From positions 1 to 64,000 of the forward strand of contig JAFUDS010000026.1 of assembly GCA_017464305.1 (NCBI GenBank): a stretch of 64,000 nt of DNA, given 5' to 3'. Source of the DNA: Clostridia bacterium. Its GTDB lineage: Bacteria > Bacillota > Clostridia > Christensenellales > Aristaeellaceae. Shown in pieces: positions 8,016-15,732 of the stretch (positions are counted from its first letter, which is position 1; each line of letters starts with the position of its first letter). Position numbers and translations under genes: made by a program. The notes beneath the pieces are model-generated. The model was not told the origin of the DNA and searched no databases. It saw only the letters and a program-made list of their open reading frames with translations.

Positions 8016-8031
8016 GTTCGCTTGAGAGAGC
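8016..8031 (+). repeat. 16-bp copy of the tRNA-Lys leader
   Basis: GTTCGCTTGAGAGAGC is identical to 2432-2447 and is placed at nearly the same distance from its -10 box (6 against 7 bases). It can form a short CGCT/AGCG-like hairpin only partly here, because the last base differs. Confidence 0.75.
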
Positions 8032-8083
8032 CCTTGCAAAACGGCATGTTTGCAAGATTCTTCTGTGGGGCGTAAGAACCCTT

Positions 8084-8107
8084 TTACTACCCACTTACTA
8101 CCCACTA
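8084..8107 (+). repeat. Arm-type direct repeat, right side of island
   Basis: TTACTACCCAC is followed by TTACTACCCACTA. It is the same double motif as 4489-4510 and lies about 42 bp before the right attachment site. Confidence 0.6.
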
Positions 8108-8148
8108 GAGACCTGTAACCCTTGATTCTGAACGAAAAACCCTTTTAC

Positions 8149-8184
8149 TCAGGGTGTCTAGGGTTCGAGCCCCTAATGGTGTAC
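8149..8184 (+). repeat. Right attachment site (attR), tRNA-Lys 3' fragment
   Basis: This is a 36-bp direct copy of 2491-2526 with one mismatch in the T-loop. It lacks the acceptor 5' strand, D-arm and anticodon, so it is not a tRNA. It marks the right edge of the island. Confidence 0.8.
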
Positions 8185-8187
8185 GAA

Positions 8188-8218
8188 GCCGGAAGCTTTG
8201 TCAAGCTTCCGGCTTTTT
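8188..8218 (+). terminator. Terminator after attR
   Basis: A perfect 11-bp stem, GCCGGAAGCTT with AAGCTTCCGGC, has a 4-base loop and is followed by TTTTT. It is probably the terminator of a tRNA unit, and it insulates mrnC from the island. Confidence 0.88.
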
Positions 8219-8270
8219 CTTAGTTTTCTCTTAGGCGGGTAGTATGTTGCTTTCGCAAGGAGAAAACCGC

Positions 8271-8666
8271 GTGCTCGAGACGCCAAAGATGGAGGCCAAG
8301 GAGGCTGCGCTGCTCAATCCGTTGCAGCTGGCCTATATGGGGGATTCCGTATGGGAGATGCTGGTTCGAAGCCGGCTGATCTTTCAGAAGAAGAATGTGC
8401 ATCACATGCACACGGAGTGCGTGCAGCGGGTGAACGCTGCTGCCCAGGCCCAAGCCATGGAGCTGATTCACCCCATGCTGACTGAGGAGGAGTCTTCCAT
8501 CTTCCAGCGTGGGAGGAATGCCCACGCCCGGCATCCCAGCCCCCGGCATCAGGCCCCAGCGGATTACGCGGAAGCCACTGGCTTTGAAGCGCTGATGGGT
8601 TACCTGTATCTGACGGGAGCGCTGGAGCGGATTCGCCAGCTGGCGGACGTGATTTTTGAGAAATAA
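8271..8666 (+). CDS. mrnC: Mini-ribonuclease 3
   Basis: This is a 131-residue RNase III-type catalytic domain without a dsRNA-binding domain. The signature LAYMGDSVWEMLVR matches Mini-III, which matures 23S rRNA in Bacillota. The chosen start is the GTG at 8271, nine bases after AAGGAG; an upstream ATG at 8244 lies before that ribosome binding site. It heads the mrnC-thyX-rlmB-sigH cluster, the equivalent of the Bacillus mrnC-rlmB-yacP-sigH order. The usual upstream neighbour cysS is absent, replaced by the tRNA-Lys island. No clear promoter is visible between the 8188 terminator and this gene. Confidence 0.9.
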   Translation: MLETPKMEAKEAALLNPLQLAYMGDSVWEMLVRSRLIFQKKNVHHMHTECVQRVNAAAQAQAMELIHPMLTEEESSIFQRGRNAHARHPSPRHQAPADYAEATGFEALMGYLYLTGALERIRQLADVIFEK

Positions 8667-8687
8667 AAGGGAAGGATTATTCACAGA

Positions 8688-9437
8688 ATGCCAGAAAAGA
8701 AAAGCCTGAAGGTGGAGCTGATTCGGCACACCCTGCGCCCGGAGGAGACCATTGCCCTGGGGGCGAAGCTGTGCTATTCCAAGGCTACCATTGAGGATTT
8801 GAAAAACAAAGTGGAGGAAAAGGACCAGGCGGCCTTCATTGAACGACTGCTGAGCATGGGGCATGAATCCGTTTTTGAGCATGCCTGCTTTACCTTCGGC
8901 GTGGAGGGCGTCAGCCGGGTGCTGTTGGCTCAGCTGACGCGGCATCGGATGGCCAGCTTCTCCGTCCAGAGCCAGCGGTATGTCAGCTATGAAAAGGGCT
9001 TTGGATACATTCTTCCGCCGAAGATTGAAGCCCTGGGGCCGGAAGCGGTGGCGGAATTCCAGCAGCAGATGGACCAGATGCAGGAATGGTACCTGGGCTG
9101 GCAGGAAAAGCTGGGGAGCGGCGAAGGGGGCAACGAGGACGCCCGCTTCGTGTTGCCCAACGCCTGCGAAACCCGGGCGCTGATTACCATGAACGTACGG
9201 GAGCTGCGGCATTTCTTTAGCCTACGGATGTGCAACCGCGCACAATGGGAAATTCGGGCCATGGCGACGGAGATGCACCGGCTGTGCCTGGAGGTGGCGC
9301 CAGCCCTTTTTGCGGACGCGGGGCCGGCCTGCCTGCGGGGAAAATGTGCAGAAGGGGAAAAGACCTGCGGCAAAATGAAGGAAATACGCGCGGAGCGGGA
9401 ACAGCTGCTCCAGAATATACGTAAAGGGGAAGAATAA
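8688..9437 (+). CDS. thyX: Flavin-dependent thymidylate synthase
   Basis: ThyX converts dUMP to dTMP using methylene-tetrahydrofolate, FAD and NADPH, without DHFR-coupled oxidation of folate. The ThyX motif RHRxxSxxxxSxR is present as RHRMASFSVQSQR near residue 85. The C-terminal half has the second conserved block (LRHFFSLRMCNRAQWEIR). At 249 residues its length is normal. A Cys-containing tail (CLRGKCAEGEKTCGK) follows, common in Clostridia homologues. It lies 21 bases after mrnC and five before rlmB, so it has been placed inside a cluster that normally concerns rRNA maturation. Confidence 0.95.
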   Translation: MPEKKSLKVELIRHTLRPEETIALGAKLCYSKATIEDLKNKVEEKDQAAFIERLLSMGHESVFEHACFTFGVEGVSRVLLAQLTRHRMASFSVQSQRYVSYEKGFGYILPPKIEALGPEAVAEFQQQMDQMQEWYLGWQEKLGSGEGGNEDARFVLPNACETRALITMNVRELRHFFSLRMCNRAQWEIRAMATEMHRLCLEVAPALFADAGPACLRGKCAEGEKTCGKMKEIRAEREQLLQNIRKGEE

Positions 9438-9442
9438 GGACC

Positions 9443-10600
9443 ATGGCATATTATCAGAACGCGCCGAAGAAAAAGAAGAAGATCAATTATGGCGAGACCG
9501 GCTCCTGGGACGAGGAAGGCAGCCATTACAGCGACCGGCGGGAGCGCCCCTCCCGGGGAAAAAGCACATACGAATCAGGCAGCAGAAAGGGATCCGGTAG
9601 GAGAGACGATTCCTATTCCAATCGGGGCGATCGAAACGGTTCTAAGCGCTACGAAGAGCGGGATTCCAGCGGATATGACCGGAAACGTACCGATGGTTCT
9701 CGGGCGCCTGGCGGGCGGCCAGATCGGGGAGAGGGATATTCCTCCCGTTCTGCTGGCCCTCGCAGGGAGGATTTTTCTCCTCGGAAGCCTCAGCCCCCGC
9801 GGGAGGAAGAGGGCTATCGTAGCTATGAATATCGGAAGCCTGGCCCGGAAACCTTCGACCAAAATGTGGAGAATGATCACATTCTCTGCGGCAGAAACCC
9901 CATTCGGGAGGCGCTGCGCAGCGGCCGGGAGATTGAGAAGCTGCTGGTGCAGAAGGGCGAGCTGAGCGGCAGCGCCAAAGAGATCGTAATGGAAGCCCGG
10001 GAAAAGAAGATCATGGTGCAGGAGGTGGACAAGCGCCGCCTGGACGAGATCGCGCTGCACCATCAGGGCCTCATCGCCTTTGCTTCCGCCTATCATTACG
10101 CGGAAATCGACGAGATGCTGGACGAGGCGGAGAGAAAACAGGAAGCCCCCTTCCTGGTGATTTTGGATGGGGTGACCGACCCGCATAATCTGGGCGCCAT
10201 TATCCGGACAGCGGAATGCGTCGGCGCTCATGGGGTGATTATTCCCATCCATCGCAGCGTCGGGCTGACGCCGGCCGCGGTGAAGGCCTCTGCCGGCGCC
10301 ATCGAGCATATGAAGGTGGCGCGGGTGACCAACCTGAACCGGACCATCGATGATTTGAAGCGCCAGGGCGTCTGGACCTACGCCGTCACCATGGATGGCA
10401 AGGACTACGAAAAGGTGGATTTCCGCGGCGGCTGCGCGCTGGTGATCGGGGCCGAAGGGGAAGGCATCAGCCGGTTGACGGCGGAGAAATGCGACCTGAG
10501 CGTTAGCCTGCCCATGAAGGGCGAGCTGGACAGCCTGAACGCCTCCGTGGCCGCGGGCGTCATGATGTATCGAGTTTTGAGCAGCAGAAGAAAAGGATAA
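9443..10600 (+). CDS. rlmB: 23S rRNA (guanosine-2'-O)-methyltransferase RlmB, with long basic N-terminus
   Basis: The C-terminal 245 residues are a SpoU/TrmH family methyltransferase that modifies G2251 of 23S rRNA. It shows the substrate-binding domain (ILCGRNPIREAL), the knot motifs NLGAIIRTAE and GAEGEGISRL, and LPMKGELDSLNASVAAGVM. The first roughly 135 residues are a low-complexity tail rich in Arg, Ser, Gly, Asp and Tyr, resembling RGG-type RNA-binding regions and absent from E. coli RlmB (243 residues). The start ATG follows TAAGGA. The gene is co-transcribed with sigH six bases downstream. Confidence 0.93.
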   Translation: MAYYQNAPKKKKKINYGETGSWDEEGSHYSDRRERPSRGKSTYESGSRKGSGRRDDSYSNRGDRNGSKRYEERDSSGYDRKRTDGSRAPGGRPDRGEGYSSRSAGPRREDFSPRKPQPPREEEGYRSYEYRKPGPETFDQNVENDHILCGRNPIREALRSGREIEKLLVQKGELSGSAKEIVMEAREKKIMVQEVDKRRLDEIALHHQGLIAFASAYHYAEIDEMLDEAERKQEAPFLVILDGVTDPHNLGAIIRTAECVGAHGVIIPIHRSVGLTPAAVKASAGAIEHMKVARVTNLNRTIDDLKRQGVWTYAVTMDGKDYEKVDFRGGCALVIGAEGEGISRLTAEKCDLSVSLPMKGELDSLNASVAAGVMMYRVLSSRRKG

Positions 10601-10605
10601 AGAGC

Positions 10606-11406
10606 ATGGATCGGGACTGGAATGGAATGCAAGACCCGGAGGATGAGGAACAGCAGGTCTATGATGACGCACGCATCCTCCGCCTCAGCGAGGAGCAGGA
10701 GGAAGAATACCTGCGCCAGCAGGAGGTCAACCGGGCCCTGGAAAGCGAAATCGACGAGGGATATGATTTAGGGGACCAGCAGGAGGACTTGCTTCGCCGC
10801 TACAGCGATTTAAGCGACGAAGAGGTGGTGGCGCTGTGCCACGAGGGCGAAAAGCTGGCAGAGGAATATCTGCTGGATAAATATAAGAATTTCGTTCGAT
10901 CCAAGGCCCGGAGCTATTTCCTCATCGGCGCGGATCATGAGGACATCGTACAGGAAGGGATGATCGGCCTGTATAAGGCCATCCGGGATTTTCGGCCGGA
11001 GCGGCTCAGCTCCTTCCATGCCTTCGCGGAGCTGTGCATCACCCGGCAGATCATTACCGCCATCAAGACCGCCACCCGGCAGAAGCATATCCCCTTGAAT
11101 AGCTACATCAGCTTAAACAAGCCTCTCTATGACGAGGAAAGCGACCGGACGCTGATGGACGTAATCATGGAGGGCCGGGTTTCCAATCCAGAGGAGATCA
11201 TTATCAATCGGGAGGATCTGGTCAACATCAACGACAAGATCAAGGAGGTGCTCTCCGGGCTGGAACAGGACGTGCTGAACGCCTACCTGGACGGGAAAAG
11301 CTATGTGGAGATCGCGGAATCGCTAGGGCGGCATGTGAAATCCATCGATAATGCCCTGCAGCGAGTGAAACGAAAACTGGAAAAATATCTGGAGGAAGAG
11401 GAGTAA
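10606..11406 (+). CDS. sigH: RNA polymerase sigma factor SigH (Spo0H-like)
   Basis: This sigma-70 family factor has region 2 (LAEEYLLDKYKNFVRSKARS, then HEDIVQEGMIGLYKAIRDF) and region 4 (LDGKSYVEIAESLGRHVKSIDNALQRVKRKL). Gene position after mrnC and rlmB matches Bacillus sigH, which runs transition-state and early sporulation genes. The product has 266 residues against about 218 in B. subtilis. The excess is an acidic N-terminal extension of about 65 residues (many Glu, Asp and Gln) before region 1.2/2. The yacP (NYN nuclease) gene that usually lies between rlmB and sigH is missing. Confidence 0.93.
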   Translation: MDRDWNGMQDPEDEEQQVYDDARILRLSEEQEEEYLRQQEVNRALESEIDEGYDLGDQQEDLLRRYSDLSDEEVVALCHEGEKLAEEYLLDKYKNFVRSKARSYFLIGADHEDIVQEGMIGLYKAIRDFRPERLSSFHAFAELCITRQIITAIKTATRQKHIPLNSYISLNKPLYDEESDRTLMDVIMEGRVSNPEEIIINREDLVNINDKIKEVLSGLEQDVLNAYLDGKSYVEIAESLGRHVKSIDNALQRVKRKLEKYLEEEE

Positions 11407-11425
11407 GCTTTTCCTCCCGGAGGAA

Positions 11426-11451
11426 GGTCAGAGGTCTCTGGCCTTTTCTTT
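11426..11451 (+). terminator. Terminator after sigH
   Basis: An 8-bp stem, GGTCAGAG with CTCTGGCC including one G-U pair, is followed by TTTTCTTT. It lies 20 bases after the sigH stop. Confidence 0.75.
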
Positions 11452-11528
11452 ATTTATCGGCGAAATTTCTGACGACGGGGGTGATTTGACGCAGGGATAG
11501 GCCTCCCACACAAGATGAAAATTTCTGC

Positions 11529-11557
11529 TTGACGAAAACAGTACAAAACGGTAGAAT
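11529..11557 (+). promoter_or_regulatory. Probable glgC promoter
   Basis: TTGACG (11529-11534) and TAGAAT (11552-11557) are separated by 17 bp. They lie about 90 bases before the glgC start, in an otherwise empty 240-base gap. Confidence 0.7.
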
Positions 11558-11648
11558 ATAGCCCAGATGCACAGGACTTTTCCGTTAGCTATTTTGCCTG
11601 TGCTTATTATGGGAGCAAAAGAATAATTTTTAAGGAGCGTGTGGATCT

Positions 11649-12839
11649 GTGTTAAGAAAGAAGACTTGCGTTGCTATGCTTTTGGCGGGCGGCCAGGGGA
11701 GCCGCCTGGGGATTTTGACCAAGGAGGTTGCGAAGCCGGCGGTGCCCTATGGCGGAAAGTATCGGATTATCGACTTCCCCCTGAGCAACTGCACCAACAG
11801 CGGCATCGACACCGTGGGCGTGCTGACGCAGTATCAGCCCCTGGAGCTGAACTCCTACATCGGAAGCGGCGCCCCGTGGGATCTGGACATCAGCAACGGC
11901 GGCGTGTTCGTCCTGCCTCCCTACCAGACGGTAAAGGGCAGCGAGTGGTACCGGGGCACAGCCAACGCCATCTATCAGAACATGGCCTTCATCGAGGAAT
12001 ATAACCCGGACTATGTGCTGATCCTCAGCGGTGATCACATCTACAAGATGGACTACAACGCCATGCTGAACGATCATATCCGCAACGGCGCGGACGCGAC
12101 CATCGCCGTGCGCCCCGTGCCGTGGGAGGAAGCCCCCCGCTTCGGCATCATGAACACCGACGCCGAGAACCGCATCATCGAATTCGAAGAAAAGCCGAAG
12201 AAGCCGAAGAGCAACAAGGCTTCCATGGGCGTATATATCTTTACCTGGGAAAAGCTGCGGAAATACCTGATCGACGATGAAGCCGACAAGAAGAGCAGCA
12301 ACGACTTTGGTAAGAACATCATTCCAACCATGCTGGCGGATCAGCAGCGCATGTTTGCCTACAACTTCGAGGGATACTGGAAGGACGTGGGAACCATCGA
12401 GAGCCTGTGGGAAGCGAATATGGACCTGCTGAGCAAGCCCGCGCCCATCGACATGCACGACAAGAGCTGGCGCATCTATGCCCGGACTCAGGGCCTGCCT
12501 CCGCATTACATCGCCAAGGGCGCGGAGGTGACGGACAGCCTGGTCAGCGAAGGCAGCAGCATCTATGGCCATGTGACCCACAGCGTCATCTTCGGTGGCG
12601 TGACCATCGAAGAGGGCGCCAGCGTGACGGACAGCGTCATCATGCCCGGCAGCATCATTAAGCGGGGAGCCGTGGTCCGGCGGACCATCGTGGCCGAAGG
12701 CGCCACCATCGGCGCGGGCTCCTTCATCGGCGAAGAGACGGGGAACATCGCCGTGGTGGGCCACAGCGTTTCCGTGCCGGCCGGCGTGAATGTAGCGGCA
12801 GGCGTACAGGTAGACGCGGAGACCACCTTTGAAGCCTGA
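11649..12839 (+). CDS. glgC: Glucose-1-phosphate adenylyltransferase, catalytic subunit
   Basis: GlgC makes ADP-glucose from ATP and glucose-1-phosphate, the committed step of glycogen synthesis. The nucleotidyltransferase start [20 protein letters not shown], the [16 protein letters not shown] block and the HIYKMDY motif are all present, followed by a left-handed beta-helix with hexapeptide repeats from about residue 290. At 396 residues it has the usual length. It starts at GTG 11649 behind AAGGAG. GlgD follows; in Bacillota the two proteins form a mixed enzyme in which GlgC is the catalytic partner. Confidence 0.97.
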   Translation: MLRKKTCVAMLLAGGQGSRLGILTKEVAKPAVPYGGKYRIIDFPLSNCTNSGIDTVGVLTQYQPLELNSYIGSGAPWDLDISNGGVFVLPPYQTVKGSEWYRGTANAIYQNMAFIEEYNPDYVLILSGDHIYKMDYNAMLNDHIRNGADATIAVRPVPWEEAPRFGIMNTDAENRIIEFEEKPKKPKSNKASMGVYIFTWEKLRKYLIDDEADKKSSNDFGKNIIPTMLADQQRMFAYNFEGYWKDVGTIESLWEANMDLLSKPAPIDMHDKSWRIYARTQGLPPHYIAKGAEVTDSLVSEGSSIYGHVTHSVIFGGVTIEEGASVTDSVIMPGSIIKRGAVVRRTIVAEGATIGAGSFIGEETGNIAVVGHSVSVPAGVNVAAGVQVDAETTFEA

Positions 12840-12917
12840 GGAAGCACTGATTCGCGTTTTCCCCAGACGGGGAGAACAGGAATGACCGGAAAGAAAACGG
12901 TATATCATCAACATTTT

Positions 12918-12941
12918 ACACTGATTGAGGACGATCAGTGT
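12918..12941 (+). repeat. Perfect inverted repeat in the glgC-glgD gap
   Basis: ACACTGAT and ATCAGTGT are separated by eight bases. They sit 44 bases before the glgD start without a T-run, so this could be an mRNA-processing hairpin or an operator that sets different levels of GlgC and GlgD. Confidence 0.5.
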
Positions 12942-12984
12942 TTCCCGAAGACCGGAATATGAGAGACGAAAGGACGAATCGAAC

Positions 12985-14106
12985 ATGAAAGATGTCATGG
13001 GAATTATCTATACAGGCGAGAATGATACCCGCCTGCGGGAACTGACGATGCTTCGGGCCATTGCCGCGCTGCCGGTGGCTGCCCGTTTCCGGGTGATTGA
13101 CTTCCAGGTCAGCAGCATGGTCAATGCCGGGATCAAAAATATCGGCGTCATCATGCAGAAGAATTACCACAGCCTGATGGATCATCTGGGCAGCGGCAAG
13201 GAATGGGACCTGCACGGAAAGAACGAGGGTCTGCATATTCTGCCCCCCTTCCTGACCCGGGAAAATGTGGGCGTTTACACCGGTCTGCTGGACGCCATCC
13301 GCAGCAATACCAACTATCTGGAGCGCAGCAAGCAGAGCACCCTGGTGCTCAGCGGCAGCGACATTATCTACAACGCCCGGCTGGATGAAGTGTTAAAGTT
13401 CCATCAGGACACGGGCGCCGGTGTTACCCTGATGTACACCAAGGATCCCTCCATGAAGCGGGACGAGCTGGGCACCTATCTGAGCCTGGACGAGGCGGGC
13501 AATGTGGTGGATATGGAAATTCAGCCCACCCATCCCAGCTATGAAAACGCCTACATGAAGGTGATGATCATCAAGCGGGAGCTGATGCTGAGCCTGGTGG
13601 ACAAGGCTGTCAGCCACGGCCTGCATGACCTGGACCGGGATTTCCTGATGAAGATGGTGCGGGAGAAGCAGTACACCGTCAATGCCTATGAATACAAGGG
13701 TGAATGCTGGCGCATCGACAGCGTGCAGAGCTTCTTCAAATTCAACATGGACATTCTGGATCCGGCAAAGATGAAGGGCATCTTCCGGGATGATCTGCCA
13801 GTCTACACCAAGGTGCGGGACGAAATGCCCACCTATTACGGCGATGATGCGGCGGTGGTAAACAGCCTGATCGCTGATGGATGCCAGATCGAGGGCCGGG
13901 TGGAAAACAGCATCCTGTTCCGGGGGGTTCGGGTCGCGCCGGACGCCTATGTAAAGAACTGCATCATCATGCAGGACGGCCAGGTGCACAGCGGCGCGCA
14001 TATTGAAAACTGTATTCTGGACAAGCAGAGCGTCATCAAGCGCAACGCCAAGCTGATTGGGCCTGATGCTTATCCCATCGTGATTGGAAAGAACGTAGTC
14101 ATCTGA
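12985..14106 (+). CDS. glgD: Glucose-1-phosphate adenylyltransferase subunit GlgD
   Basis: This is a 373-residue paralogue of GlgC that acts as its non-catalytic or regulatory partner in Bacillota. The start ATG at 12985 follows AAAGGACG and gives the typical MKDVMGIIYTGEND start. The GlgC catalytic loop GGQGSRL is replaced by TGENDTRLRELT, as expected for GlgD. The C-terminal beta-helix is present (NSLIADGCQIEGRVENSILF). The gene lies 145 bases after glgC and 70 before glgA. Confidence 0.95.
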   Translation: MKDVMGIIYTGENDTRLRELTMLRAIAALPVAARFRVIDFQVSSMVNAGIKNIGVIMQKNYHSLMDHLGSGKEWDLHGKNEGLHILPPFLTRENVGVYTGLLDAIRSNTNYLERSKQSTLVLSGSDIIYNARLDEVLKFHQDTGAGVTLMYTKDPSMKRDELGTYLSLDEAGNVVDMEIQPTHPSYENAYMKVMIIKRELMLSLVDKAVSHGLHDLDRDFLMKMVREKQYTVNAYEYKGECWRIDSVQSFFKFNMDILDPAKMKGIFRDDLPVYTKVRDEMPTYYGDDAAVVNSLIADGCQIEGRVENSILFRGVRVAPDAYVKNCIIMQDGQVHSGAHIENCILDKQSVIKRNAKLIGPDAYPIVIGKNVVI

Positions 14107-14118
14107 TCATAAAATTTG

Positions 14119-14150
14119 ACGGCTGCCGCGTTGCCGGTAGCCGTTTATTT
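14119..14150 (+). terminator. Weak hairpin between glgD and glgA
   Basis: CGGCTGCCG pairs with CGGTAGCCG (one G-U pair) and is followed by TTTATTTAA. It may be a partial terminator that lowers glgA expression. Confidence 0.45.
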
Positions 14151-14176
14151 AAAACATGAGGGAGGGATTTCTCGAT

Positions 14177-15670
14177 ATGAAAATTCTTTTTACAGCCAGC
14201 GAGAGCGTGCCTTTTATTAAGACCGGCGGACTGGCGGACGTAGTGGGCGCCCTGGCGCCAGTGCTGGCCAAGGAAGGGCACGATGTTCGGGTGGTGATTC
14301 CGCTGTTCAGCGCCATTCCCAAGGAATGGGTGGACAAGATGGAGCATGTGACCGATTTCGAGGTGCAGCTGGGATGGCGCAGACAGTATTGCGGCATTGA
14401 AGCCTTGAAAAAGGACGGGGTCACCTGGTACTTTATCGACAACAAATTCTATTTTGGCCGACCCTATGTGTATGGCATGGGCGGGGATGAATACGAACGG
14501 TTTGGGTTCTTCTGCCGCAGCGTGCTGAACATGCTGTCGCTGATCGATTTCCAGCCGGACGTGATCCATGCGCACGACTGGCAGAGCGGCATGGTGCCGG
14601 CGTTGTTGAAGATTCAGTATGCGCATTTGCCCTTCTACGCCGGGATCAAGACCCTGTTCACCATCCACAACCTGCAGTATCAGGGTATTTTCGGCATCCG
14701 GGAGGTGCAGGATGTGCTGGGGCTGGGGGATAGCCTGTGGACCGATGACAAGCTGGAATGCTATGGCTGCGCCAACTTCATGAAGGCAGCCTTGGTTTAC
14801 AGCGATCTGATTACCACCGTCAGCCCCAGCTACAGCGAGGAAATTCAGACCGCCTATTATGGCGAGCGGCTGGATGGCCTGCTGCGGGCTCGGAAGCACG
14901 AGCTGTTTGGCGTGCTGAACGGCATCGACATGGCGGATTATAACCCCGCTACAGACCGGAACATCGCCGCCAACTATTCTCCGGAAGACTTGGCGGGGAA
15001 AGCGGCCTGCAAGAAGGCTTTGCAGGAAAGCCTGGGATTGGAGGTTCGCCCGGATGTGCCCATCATCGGCATGGTGGGCCGGCTGAGCAACCAGAAGGGG
15101 CTGGACCTGGTGGATTATATCATTGCCGACATCATGCGGCAGGATGTGCAGCTGGTGGTGCTGGGCATGGGCGAAGGGCGATACTTCAACCTGTTCAGCT
15201 GGGCGGAAGGCGAATACAAGGGCCGGGTGGCCGCTCGTTTCACCATGGATCATGCCCTGGCGCATCAGATCTACGCCGGGTGCGATCTGTTCCTGATGCC
15301 CAGCCAGTTTGAACCCTGCGGACTGAGCCAGATGATCGCCATGCGGTATGGTACGCTGCCCATCGTCCGGGAGACCGGCGGCCTTCGGGATACCGTGCTG
15401 AGCTACAATGAGGATACTGGAGACGGCAATGGCTTCTCCTTCTTCAACTACAATGCTCACGATATGCTGCATACTATCGAACGGGCCATCGGATACTACA
15501 AGCAGGAGCCGGAAATCTGGAAGCTGCTGCAGCACCGGGGCATGACCGGGGATTACAGCTGGGATCACTCTGCGGGGGACTATCTGCGGCTGTACGAAAA
15601 GCTGTTCGAGGAAAAGCAGCCCGTGGAGGAAAAGGAAGAGGAACCTAATCCAGTAGTTGTAGAAATCTAA
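14177..15670 (+). CDS. glgA: Glycogen synthase (ADP-glucose)
   Basis: GlgA extends alpha-1,4-glucan chains from ADP-glucose. The GT5 motifs are the N-terminal KTGGLADVVGALA loop that binds ADP-glucose and the C-terminal GT1-type site (MVGRLSNQKGLDLV, then MPSQFEPCGLSQMIAMRYG). The start ATG at 14177 follows GGGAGGG; an upstream in-frame ATG (14156) precedes the ribosome binding site. The product has 497 residues, with a short acidic tail rich in Glu. It completes the glgC-glgD-glgA cluster; branching enzyme GlgB and phosphorylase GlgP are not in the window. Confidence 0.96.
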   Translation: MKILFTASESVPFIKTGGLADVVGALAPVLAKEGHDVRVVIPLFSAIPKEWVDKMEHVTDFEVQLGWRRQYCGIEALKKDGVTWYFIDNKFYFGRPYVYGMGGDEYERFGFFCRSVLNMLSLIDFQPDVIHAHDWQSGMVPALLKIQYAHLPFYAGIKTLFTIHNLQYQGIFGIREVQDVLGLGDSLWTDDKLECYGCANFMKAALVYSDLITTVSPSYSEEIQTAYYGERLDGLLRARKHELFGVLNGIDMADYNPATDRNIAANYSPEDLAGKAACKKALQESLGLEVRPDVPIIGMVGRLSNQKGLDLVDYIIADIMRQDVQLVVLGMGEGRYFNLFSWAEGEYKGRVAARFTMDHALAHQIYAGCDLFLMPSQFEPCGLSQMIAMRYGTLPIVRETGGLRDTVLSYNEDTGDGNGFSFFNYNAHDMLHTIERAIGYYKQEPEIWKLLQHRGMTGDYSWDHSAGDYLRLYEKLFEEKQPVEEKEEEPNPVVVEI

Positions 15671-15732
15671 TTTTGCAGAAAATGATCGGAATGCGCGGAG
15701 ATTACCTCTCCGCCATTCTCTTTTTAAGCGCT

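Larger units (their letters stand above)
7766..8270. other. Right end of the tRNA-Lys island, non-coding
   Basis: This 505-base stretch has no gene I can support. It holds a tRNA-type promoter and leader (7981-8031), a hairpin (CTTGCAAA at 8033-8040 with TTTGCAAG at 8049-8056), arm-like repeats (8084-8107), the right attachment site (8149-8184) and a terminator (8188-8218). Confidence 0.7.

Noticed and set aside
8149-8184. Second tRNA-Lys gene
   Set aside because: Only the 3' part of a tRNA is present; the acceptor 5' strand, D-arm and anticodon are missing.
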